13,289 bases of DNA from Russula earlei (Eukaryota > Basidiomycota > Agaricomycetes > Russulales > Russulaceae): contig JAGFNK010001193.1 in the NCBI GenBank assembly GCA_025769875.1, positions 1 through 13,289 of the forward strand, given 5' to 3'. The position numbers and the translations under genes are program-made. The notes beneath the pieces are model-generated. The model had not been told where the DNA came from. It did no database searches and worked only from the letters and a program-made list of their open reading frames with translations. The stretch's first letter is position 1. The number at the start of each line of letters is the position of its first letter. Shown here piece by piece: positions 1 through 6,997 of the stretch.

Positions 1-183
1 GGGAAGGGGCAGGAGGGGAAGGGGCAGGGGCAGGGCAGGGGCAGGGGCAGGGGCAGGGGCAGGGGCAGGGGGCAGGGCAGGGGCAGGGGCAGGGGCAGGG
101 GCAGGGGCAGGGGCAGGGGCAGGGCAGGGGCAGGGGCAGGGGCAGGGCAGGGGCAGGGGCAGGGGCAGGGGGCAGGGGCAGGG

Positions 184-218
<35 letters not shown>
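1..218. repeat. GGGGCA hexamer tract grading into GGAGCA
   Basis: The plus strand is an almost pure GGGGCA repeat up to about 186 and then GGAGCA to about 218. Occasional 5-nt and 7-nt units break the hexamer phase. On the minus strand it forms the 3' part, within the window, of the spliced gene that starts at 766. There it reads Pro-Ala, Leu-Pro or Cys-Pro depending on frame, with no stop in any frame. The runs of four G could form G-quadruplexes on the plus strand (inference). The tract continues to the window edge, so its full length is unknown and assembly length may be unreliable. Confidence 0.9.
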
Positions 219-766
219 GACATGATGACCTCTTTGCTGTGGAAGAGGAGGAAGGGCAGCAAGCTGAGCAGCCAAGTCAACTGGCAAATGCTGATACTGC
301 CTGTTAGGATTAGGAAGAGGAAGAGGGGGGTTAGTAGCAAGTTCAGGAGTAGACACAGAGCCAGAGCCAGATCCATAGACAGAAGCAGCAGCAGCAGCAG
401 AGGTAGAGCCAGAGCCAGAGCCAGGGGCAGCAGAATGTGACCTTGTAATAATCTGCAACTCATAATTATTATAAAGTCTATTTTAAGATGAAACTGACTC
501 ACAGGAGGAGGGGCAAGAAGAGAAGGGGCAGGAGTTTGACCATAGTGCCGTCGAGTGGGGAGTGGTTGAAGGGCAGCCACTTGAGCAGCCAATTTAGCTG
601 GTAAGTGACGATAGACTTGTCCTTGAAATTGAATAGGTTGTCTGGCAGTTGAGGTGCTGGCAGGTGTCCTACGCTGTTCAGGACTGCCCAAAGTGCGACT
701 GGCACGCTCAGCTTGACGTGCAGCAGCCTGAGATTGTTGAGGAGATGTGGGAGGAGTGTTAGACAT
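1..766 (-). CDS. Spliced gene of unknown function, partial (runs off left edge)
   Basis: Exon 1 is 766-503 (ATG at 766-764, 88 codons). The intron is 502-453, 50 nt, GTGAGT to TTGCAG, phase 0. Exon 2 runs from 452 past position 1. The frame is supported by an internal duplication: residues 52-70 (YRHLPAKLAAQVAALQPLP) in exon 1 match residues 141-159 in exon 2, which begin YQHLPVDLAAQ, and each copy is followed by a Pro/Ala-rich stretch. The rest is low complexity: Ser/Gln/Ala-rich N-terminus, Gly-Ser and Ala runs around 98-120, then a Pro-Ala repeat from about 167. I see no signal peptide, membrane segment or known domain, and do not recognise the family. The 3' end lies outside the window. 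It could also be part of a mobile-element protein. Splicing is read from sequence only. Confidence 0.65.
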
Positions 767-771
767 GGGGA

Positions 772-925
772 CTAATAAAAGAGACAGGACCATGAACACT
801 GCAGTAATTAAAACATAGTAAGCATACCTTGTTGATGGTTGAAAAGGGTGGAAGTTGAAGGGTTGTGAGTGACTGAAAAACATATTTAAAAAAATATTCA
901 GCTGCCCAGAAAGTGGGGGACTCAC
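772..925 (-). other. Two putative 5'-UTR introns of the gene starting at 766
   Basis: Minus-strand introns are visible at 925-873 (53 nt, GTGAGT to TTTTTCAG, with a CTGAA branch-like site) and 827-772 (56 nt, GTATGC to TTATTAG). They leave CT-rich, ATG-free exons upstream of the ATG at 766. That fits a spliced leader but is not proof of one. The first exon would lie upstream of 925. Confidence 0.45.
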
Positions 926-1200
926 TTTGTAGAGAAACTGGACTGTTCAGTGGAGGCAGAGGATGATGGTTGGAGGCAGAGGTAAGATTTCCGCAGCACC
1001 AACAGGCAAGCACCTGTTTATGTCCCCTGAGCCCAAGTTCTGCGTCGCGTGCAGCCCAGCCTGGTTAACCGGCTCTGCACTGCTATGCCTTACGCCATGA
1101 GCCACAGCACACATGCACACACCCCAGCACCATCTAAACAGAATCCAGAAACTAATTTATGCAAAGTCTTATGCAGGAAGTAAATTACATCTCATAAATA
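926..1200. other. Intergenic stretch between two minus-strand genes
   Basis: No coding exon is apparent here on either strand. By position it should hold the end of the transcript whose stop is at 1201-1203 and the promoter and first leader exon of the gene starting at 766. I see no clear TATA box or polyadenylation signal. The part around 1140-1205 is AT-richer than its surroundings. Confidence 0.4.
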
Positions 1201-2716
1201 TTACAAAAGACTATGGAGGCAACAGTAAGGGAGGCAGGGTGGATGGCAGCCCACTCTTTCCAAAAGGCATTTTTCATTGAGCTGCGTCATGAGATGCTCG
1301 AAAATGCCAATCATGCACGCAAGGTGCATGTCGGGAGAGGTTAACAAACTTGTGACAATATTGCACGCAGGGGACAGGGAAACCCATGTTGTCTGCAAAT
1401 CAGGGTTTCAAACATGTGGAAAAGAAAAGGAAAAACGCACAGGTCGAAAATTGCGTGCTCCGGAATCCACATGACAGCAAGCCAGTTGAGGCCGAGCTGA
1501 CTGGAGGAGAGGAAAATAAAGAAAAAGTTAGAGAACGCAACAACGAAAACGAAAAAAACGAACATGCAAATCCGTTCCGGATGACCCAGGGATGTGACTT
1601 GTTTGTCCAGGGAGGCAGGTAGTCATGCCTGAGAGTCTTGTGACAACAGGCATGGAGAGAGGACCCACGAAAACGCACACGAAAGATGCATGCCCATCAA
1701 ACGCGAAAATCCCTGGACACAGGAATATGCGTGTCACAGTGCGCCACATCTTGCATGTCGCCCTCGTGACTGAGCCAACCGTGGACATGTTGTACACAGG
1801 CTCAGCGGAGGGCCACAATTCCCCAACCATGGCCTCGTTCCTAATGTGGCTGGTGAGGGCCGTGTCCAAAGGGGAGGATGGTTGGAGACTGTGGAGAGGG
1901 GAGACAGCATGCACATAGCTTAACGCATGACAATCATGCACGCAAGAAAACATGTGTTTCTTGCCATCCAAGTGTTGAGTGTGGGGATTGTACCATCGCA
2001 TATGGAGGGAGCTTGGAGCACTTGAAGAGAGGGCAGAGAATATGAGAGAGAGCTGTCAAAAAAGAAAAGGAATAACGCACCTGGTCAACGTGTGCAGGAA
2101 CACTCACGGTGGCTGCTTGTGCCATTCCGTGGTCGAGGTCGTGGTTGTTCACAGCGCAAGCGAGACTGCCAGTTGCTGTGAGGAGATGTTAGAAAGAGCA
2201 AGTGGAAAGAAAAAAAAAAAAGAAAAGAAGCTCACTGGGTTTGCCCCTCCAATCAGGGTGGGGGAGCAGGTAGAGGAGAAGGGAGGGGAGAGGAGAGGAG
2301 AGGAGAGGAGAGAACCGTACCTTCTTTCCCAGTGCCGGGCATTGATTTGGCTCCGAGCGCGCCAGCCTGCCTTCGTGATGTGCTGACAGACATGAAGCGA
2401 GCGATGCGGCGGACAGACGCTTGTGCTTCTTCGACAGGTGTTTGTCTCCCACATGCGACTTGGGAGGTTGAAGCGTGCAACTCACGTTGCCAGGGGCTTG
2501 GGGTTCGAACCACGACTCCCTAATGGAGGCTGGCATGGAACCGTCAGAGTCGGAAGGGGTAGCAGCCCCCGACGGTGACGCATGGCGTGAAGATAACAGT
2601 GAAGGCAAGGGTGAATGTGAGGGCTCTGGAGTCCTCAGAGTGAGGTGCAGCTGTGCCGTGTCATCGGACAGGGAGTGGAGGCGGAAAAGACGGCCATGCC
2701 TTGCGGTTGATCGCAT
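1201..2716 (-). CDS. Multi-exon gene of unknown function
   Basis: The model has exons 2716-2486, 2366-2321, 2175-2108, 2052-1564, 1500-1441 and 1392-1201 (TAA), giving about 361 residues. The best introns are 2320-2176 (GTACGG, CTAAC branch, CACAG), 2107-2053 (55 nt, GTGAGT to TTGACAG), 1563-1501 (63 nt, CTAAC branch, CTCCAG) and 1440-1393 (48 nt, GTGCGT, CTGAT branch, TGCAG). All joins keep one open frame, and the 489-nt exon has no stop over 163 codons. The first intron (2485-2367) and the start at 2716 are the weakest parts. Instead, an exon may begin at 2519 after an ATTAG acceptor with a CTGAC branch and read through 2485. The protein is Ser/His-rich in the middle and Cys-rich at the C-terminus. 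No domain is recognised. It may be the 3' half of the exons at 2635-3436. Confidence 0.5.
2276..2312. repeat. GGAGA pentamer tract inside an intron
   Basis: A GGAGA-type repeat on the plus strand. It lies inside the predicted 145-nt intron 2320-2176, which also carries a run of A at about 2210-2221, so the intron is strongly polypyrimidine on the sense strand. Confidence 0.8.
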
Positions 2717-3436
2717 ATTTTGATGACAATATTTCGTCGAAGGCAGGCTGAGGCATTGTGGGCGAGGGCGAGGGCGAGGGCGATTGAGATGCAAGAAGAA
2801 ACATGTCTGTGAGCAAAGTACGGCATCGTCAAAATGAGCGGGGAAAGTGCCCACGGCTTCATGCTTGAGGCAAGGTCGTGTTCCAAAGTCGGGTCAACGA
2901 AGCTGAGGGTGGTGGTAAAAGACAGTCGTGACGTCAGTTTACAGATGCGACCAGTGTTGTGTTGAAAAGGGCACTGGGAATAGGGTGCTTACTGCATGAA
3001 CTTGAGCGCCGTGCCGGAACCCCAGGGCAATTTCAAGGGACGGTCAAAGGTGTTTCCAAAAAGGACGTCATCCGCAGAGATGGGGCAAAGGAAGCATCCT
3101 GCATGCGCAATCTCGCCCGTTCTCGCTGTGGCCATGCCCGAGTCGTCATCGTTGTCACCACTGTAGTGCCACAGGTGGAGAGGAGAATTGGGGCCAGCAG
3201 GTGAAAGCAGGTTGAAGAGGAGCCTGTGAGGGGCCTTCTTGGAAAACGGGTGATGGGAAGGAGAGAGGTGAGAGAATGAGAGAAGCGCGCGAAAAAAAAA
3301 AAAAAATGAAGGATGCACCGGAAACCATCTTGGCCTGAGTCATCACGCGTGCCGGAGGAGGTGGCAAAGCAGAGGGCATTGAGGTGCAAAGCAATGCAAG
3401 AGGATGGGAGAGCAAGCAAGAGAAAGCTTTGCCTGC
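2635..3436 (-). CDS. Multi-exon gene of unknown function, 5' end unresolved
   Basis: Exons are about 3436-3319, 3160-2993 and 2902-2635 (TGA). The first intron is 3318-3161 (158 nt, GTGCAT to CTACAG). The second is 2992-2903 (90 nt, GTAAGC donor, CTGAC branch, CCTCAG acceptor). A TAA that would end the middle exon lies inside the GTAAGC donor, and both joins preserve the frame by completing split codons, which supports the model. A further optional in-frame 48-nt intron is possible at 2854-2807. The middle exon begins with the acidic stretch GDNDDDSGMA. The last exon includes an Ala-Leu repeat encoded by GGGCGA units at about 2759-2785. No domain is recognised. The frame overlaps the start of the gene at 1201-2716, so the two may be one gene with a junction I could not place. 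The start exon upstream of 3436 was not found. Confidence 0.42.
2759..2785. repeat. GGGCGA hexamer repeat
   Basis: About four tandem GGGCGA units on the plus strand. In the minus-strand exon they encode alternating Ala and Leu without breaking the frame. Confidence 0.85.
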
Positions 3437-3437
3437 T

Positions 3438-3749
3438 GTCATCACGGCCATGGGCACGTCGCCATCATGGCGGCCAGATCGTCACAGTGGCCATGGGCCA
3501 TGCTCACGATTCGTGGCCGTCGTGAGGTCACCATGGCCATGCCCGAGTCGTCGTCATCGTCGCCAGTGGAGGGGAATGGGAGCCAGTGGGTGGAGTGCTT
3601 CACCAGGCAAACGTGCCGTCGTCATGGCCATGAGCACACCACCATCACGGCGGCCAGATCGTCACAGTGGCCATGGGCCATGCTCATGATTCGTGGCCGT
3701 CGCAAGGGCACTATGGCCATGTCCGAGTCGTCGTCATCATCACCACTGC
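3438..3749. repeat. 180-bp tandem duplication
   Basis: 3438-3569 and 3618-3749 are copies offset by exactly 180 bp. By eye the best 104 bp are roughly 90% identical. Each copy is rich in GGCCATGG-type motifs and ends in a GTCGTCATC run. The period is 60 codons. On the minus strand each copy reads an acidic GDDDDDS stretch but stops at the same place with TGA. On the plus strand both copies lie within one stop-free frame (about 3404-3754). The coding strand, if any, is unclear. A third, more diverged copy of the end of the unit lies at about 3130-3170. Confidence 0.75.
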
Positions 3750-4150
3750 AGTGACACAGGAGGAAAGGGGATTGGGGAGAAGCAGGTAGAAGAAGAGCTT
3801 TCAAAGGCCTGCTTGAAAAGAGGGTGTAGGAAGGAGAAGGGAGTATGAGAGAGAGCGCGTGAAAACAAAACAAAAAATGCACCCGCAGAAACAACAGCTC
3901 GCGGGAAAACTCCAATGAGGCCAGTGAGATTTTGAGGAAACCGGCGGCTTGAGAGTGTTGAACTGGGACCTTGGGGGGACCTTGGGGAAGGAAGAGTGGG
4001 AAGGATAGGAGGGGAAAGAGGGGGAGAGGAAGAACAACGGCAGAAAGAAAAACGAACGCAGCAAAAGAAAAAATGAACGCACGTACAGTAAAACGAAGAC
4101 GCGACAGGTGAAAAAAGTTTTTCATTGCTTAGGTAAATATTGGTAAGCAA
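3716..4150. other. Diverged copy of 3132-3320 plus purine-rich DNA without a clear gene
   Basis: 3716-3900 resembles 3132-3320 in the same order: a GTCGTCATC block, a GGAG-rich stretch, a GAGAGxGCG block, an A-rich tract and an ATGxACCxG motif. On the minus strand this would be a second copy of an intron-exon module, with an intron 3882-3746 (GTGCAT to CTGCAG) parallel to 3318-3161. I could not extend it into a stop-free gene. 3900-4150 is purine-rich with no supportable gene. Confidence 0.4.
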
Positions 4151-4199
4151 TGGGACTGTGACTCTCCTGTTCTGATTTAATATAAGTATACTAGGAAAG

Positions 4200-4221
4200 A
4201 ATGACTCACGTGTGAGTCATT
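4200..4221. promoter_or_regulatory. Palindrome with two Gcn4/AP-1-type sites flanking an E-box
   Basis: Arms AATGACTCAC and GTGAGTCATT are perfect inverted copies separated by GT. Each arm holds the TGACTCA bZIP consensus, and CACGTG is formed at the centre. It lies about 105 bp upstream of the relic LTR TATA box, the right place for a U3 enhancer. Factor binding is inferred from known consensus sites only. Confidence 0.55.
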
Positions 4222-4325
4222 TCTGACATTCTCAAATTGCGCTTTACGTATTTGGATACTACTGGTTCCCAGCTATGTGCACCCCAAGTTTCGTACAAAT
4301 CGGATCAGTAGTTGTTGAGATATTG

Positions 4326-4372
4326 TATAAATAGTCTGTACTACTAAGAAGTCGAGCCTTACGCTCAACTTA
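4326..4372 (+). promoter_or_regulatory. TATA box and inferred start region of the relic LTR
   Basis: TATAAATA at 4326-4333 is followed at 4361-4372 by ACGCTCAACTTA. This matches the position (34-35 nt after the TATA box) and most of the sequence of the predicted transcript start in the complete element. The region 4349-4371 is itself a quasi-palindrome (AAGTCGAGC / GCTCAACTT). Confidence 0.45.
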
Positions 4373-4651
4373 CTCTCTTCTACTCTACAAGACACAATTA
4401 TCTTGTCAACAATCTAAACAATATAGACCACTCTAAGTGAAAGAGGCCCCTCTCTTCTCTTACACCTATTCTTCCTGAGATAATATCAAAGGATACGAAG
4501 TTTAGTGCTTGAACTATATCAAGCAACTCTTTCACAAAGAGTAGGAATAAGATTGGTCAGATCTTAACAACCAAAGACACAATCACCTTACAAAACTGCC
4601 CAGCAACGTGTGTAATGACACAACCCTCTATAACAGTCCCATCGACCCACA

Positions 4652-5239
4652 TGTTAAGGCTCCAAAGTGCCTTAAATAAGATCAATGGTCGCGTCTATAA
4701 ACGCGTCCTACCAATGCAGATATGCTTGAGTCAAGCAAGCAATACTCGTGGAGGGGAAGGAGTGTTAGATCCTTCTAAAGTATGACAACAAGATGAGAGG
4801 GGCTCTGCAGACGGGGTAGGAGTCAACTGTTTGGGATTGGCAAACTAAGTCGAGCTTAAGGCTCAACTGTTTCTACTGGAGGCTTTATATAGCCTTACAG
4901 GGATAAGGTTCATACTACTTTAGTACTGGTTGGTGCTATAGAAGCAAAAGGCAGCTCATAGAAGCGAGGTTGCTTCTATGTAAACGATCTCGGTGCTGGA
5001 AGCATTAAGTGCTTCCCCAATCAAGGAATCAACGTACGTGGCGGTACAGGAACATCTGGGACAGAAGCAATGCTACTCATTGCTTCTTCAGTACATCTTC
5101 TGAAAGATACGATCAACGCGCTCCGAATGTGATATCAAGGAACATAAACGATCAAGATCTGACGCACGCATAATGCAAACGGTGCAGTCCATAGTTCAGG
5201 TGTTCCGGCATCTTCCGGACCCCAAACCACTCGGTAACA
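4652..5239 (-). repeat. 3' LTR
   Basis: 588 bp bounded by TGTTA...TAACA. It aligns without gaps to 12703-13289 (offset 8051) and differs only at 4778 (A vs G), 4920 (T vs G) and 5031 (A vs G). It carries the same TATA box (4891-4884 on the minus strand) and transcript-start motif (4857-4846). In a 3' LTR the region after the R start at about 4857 should contain the polyadenylation site, which I cannot pinpoint. Confidence 0.97.
4957..5087. promoter_or_regulatory. Three GAAGC/GCTTC hairpins in the U3 region
   Basis: Three perfect inverted repeats share a GAAGC core. They are CATAGAAGC/GCTTCTATG (4957-4965 and 4972-4980, 6-nt loop), GGAAGCA/TGCTTCC (4998-5004 and 5010-5016, 5-nt loop) and AGAAGCAATG/CATTGCTTCT (5063-5072 and 5078-5087, 5-nt loop). 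The same set is present in the other LTR at +8051. They lie 66-196 bp upstream of the TATA box, as enhancer sites would. Possible dimeric binding sites (inference). Confidence 0.6.
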
Positions 5240-5252
5240 TTACCCCTCCTTC
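5240..5252 (-). other. Polypurine tract (plus-strand primer site)
   Basis: On the minus strand GAAGGAGGGGTAA directly precedes the 3' LTR. This is the expected position and composition of the RNase H-resistant primer for second-strand synthesis. Confidence 0.8.
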
Positions 5253-5280
5253 AGATTGGTGGTCCCACACACCAACGATT

Positions 5281-6997
5281 CTAAAATCGAGTGGTGGGGT
5301 CAACGCCATCATCATCAAGGGGAGGAGGTGATGTGGTGAAGGTGTATCGGCCTTCTTCTGCTGCCTCATAGGCAGCCAATGCTGAGGCCACTATCGCCTC
5401 TGACTCCTCAGCAGTGGCCGAAGGAGACATGATCTGTGGGAGTCTGTCAGAGTCCCTAGGTAACCTCCGGACTGGAGGTGTGTCCGAGCGAAGAGGAGTC
5501 GTAGTGAAAGGTTCTTGAAAGGTCCTGGACCCTTCTCCTTTTGCTACCTGCAAAATGCGCGGGTTAGCAGTGTCCTCCCTCTCCTGGTCGGACTTCCTCT
5601 TCCTGCTCGGGTGTGCCTGTTCCCATCCTCGGTGGAAAGGGCATGATCTGATTGGTGTATAGGAACGATGATAGGGAGGCACTAGGCAATGTGAGGCAGC
5701 GTCTGCTGCCAGTTGGTCGTGGCAATACTGGTGGGGCAGTGGACAGTACTTGTTAAAATGTCCTACCTCGCCACAATACTTGCATCGGTTCCTTTTCCTC
5801 CTCCCTTCTATCATGTTCAGCTGCTGAGGCTCCGGAATGAAGTCAGCCGTTGCAGTAGACGCTTCCCCACTGCTGCTATAGGAATGGTAATAGATAGAGC
5901 TCTGGGGGGAAGGGTTTGGTGACGCTTCTGATCCTGCCCCTCCTCGAAGGCGCATACCGGACATGGTTTGGAGGACGTTCATCTCCTCTTCCGAATACCC
6001 TTGCACTGTCGTAGGTGTGGGGCTGGCTGGTACTGGTTCTGGGTCAGAGGTAGCATACCCCTGAGCGATGTCTGCCAAAGGCAGCTGAGGGACGAAGATG
6101 GGTAGAGGGGGAGTGGGCTGTCCAGCTCGGTAGTTGGTGAGGAGTTCTTCAGCCCAGACACCTGGAGGGGTTTCTCCCTGGCTACAGCCTGCTTCAATGA
6201 ACTCCCAACAACGTGAGCGTACTTTGGCTGCCGCCATTCTCTCCTTGGCTTCAGCCCTGTCTCTCTCTACTCCTCGCTTCTCAGCTAGGTACTTGCTGAG
6301 CTTGTAGCGCAGCTGCTTCTCCTCTTCCTCAAGCACCTTATAGTTAGCTTCCAGCGTTTCTTGTAGGGTGTAGAGATGGTCCAAGCGGTAGAGTTCTGCC
6401 TGCAGCCCATAGTCGCCTAGCAGGTAGAGGGTCTGTCTCCAGCGCCCTTCGAACTGCCTCTCTGTGTCGAAGCAGTCTAAGTCATGTTCGTCTTGGCCAT
6501 AGTTATAGAGGTTATAGCAAGGGGTGGCCTGGAGGATCTCGCCATAATCCGCATGGCCTTCTCCATTCTTCCCCCTCACTCTCGGCTCTCCCAAGGCAAC
6601 GTCATAGGCCACATACCTGGCCGGTTTGTTGCCCCAAGTCATGCCATCAGGGATGTCAATCCCTGTGTGGTGTCTGTCAGCGTCCCATCGTACCCAAGGC
6701 TCTCCAGGGTGGGCATCCTGGGCAAGAGTGCTGGTGGGGGACGTCACATCCCAATCCCCAGGCTGAACTGTCGACTTGGTCAGCAGGGGGTCCAAATTCG
6801 AGAGGACGCATATCTGCTTCTCCTTCTCCAGTGTTATGTTCATCCATTCCTTGGAAGAAGGCAAGAAGGGAAGCATCGGGAGTGGTGATTTCAAGCGGCC
6901 CCTCTACACCAGAGAGGTCGGACTGGGGAACGATTTCATTAGTGGGAGTTTGGGACATTTGTGAGCGACGATATGGGGATGAGGAAGTAGAGGGCAT
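5281..6997 (-). CDS. Third retrotransposon ORF: zinc-knuckle, coiled-coil protein downstream of pol (frame broken once)
   Basis: It lies between pol and the polypurine tract. The only good start is the ATG at 6997-6995 (A at -3), overlapping the pol end by 59 nt in another frame. That frame looks coding until about 6790 and ends at 6677. The rest (to TAG at 5283-5281) is in the next frame, reached by a +1 shift at a C5 run (minus strand, 6790-6786). The product would be about 570 residues. Numbering from the open long frame at 6894 (its first codon is TTG, not a start): Lys/Glu-rich coiled coil about 170-225, Pro-rich linker about 255-300, basic RRKRNR directly before the CCHC knuckle C371-C374-H379-C384, then a basic, Ser/Pro-rich tail. 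It has no capsid-like or enzymatic motif and no signal or transmembrane segment, so it is not an envelope protein. A role in nucleic-acid binding is likely; the exact function is unknown. The break could be a mutation, a sequencing error or programmed. Confidence 0.75.

Larger units (their letters stand above)
4151..4641 (+). repeat. Relic solo or terminal LTR, plus orientation
   Basis: This 491-bp segment starts TG and ends CA. Its ends form a perfect 9-bp inverted repeat (TGGGACTGT / ACAGTCCCA), 10 bp if the flanking A and T are counted. It contains TATAAATA at 4326-4333. Thirty-five nt downstream lies a motif nearly identical to the transcript-start motif of the complete element to the right: GAGCCTTA, one differing base, GCTC, one differing base, ACTTA. 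No coding frame is seen and no target-site duplication is recognised (AGCAA left, TCGAC right). I read it as an old LTR of a related family. A TIR-bounded non-autonomous element is the alternative. It is AT-richer than the DNA to its left. Confidence 0.55.

Noticed and set aside
1..218. Telomeric repeat
   Set aside because: The unit is GGGGCA, not TTAGGG or a known fungal telomere variant, and it merges into coding sequence.
301..356. Possible second intron in the gene starting at 766 (GTGTCT donor, TACTAAC branch, AACAG acceptor, 56 nt)
   Set aside because: Splicing it would shift frame to an early stop and destroy the second copy of the duplicated motif. The unspliced frame is better supported.
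222..440. Plus-strand ORF with an Arg-Ala/Ser-rich C-terminus
   Set aside because: It is the reverse complement of the low-complexity coding exon on the minus strand and has no independent support.
1308..1946. Perfect 16-bp direct repeat at 1308-1323 and 1931-1946
   Set aside because: It lies inside two predicted exons of the same gene with no other shared flanking sequence. Too short to call an element.
2495..2515. GGTTCGAACC string resembling a tRNA B box
   Set aside because: The flanking bases do not form a T-arm stem beyond one or two pairs, and no acceptor stem or A box is found. It lies within a predicted exon. A tRNA or SINE is not supported.
3404..3754. Plus-strand 116-codon ORF over the 180-bp duplication
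   Set aside because: It is probably open because of repeated GTC/GCC-rich sequence. It has no supporting motif, and spliced minus-strand exons are better supported nearby.
4146..4646. Target-site duplication around the relic LTR
   Set aside because: The flanks are AGCAA and TCGAC. Other boundary choices also gave no 4-6 bp match, so no duplication is claimed.
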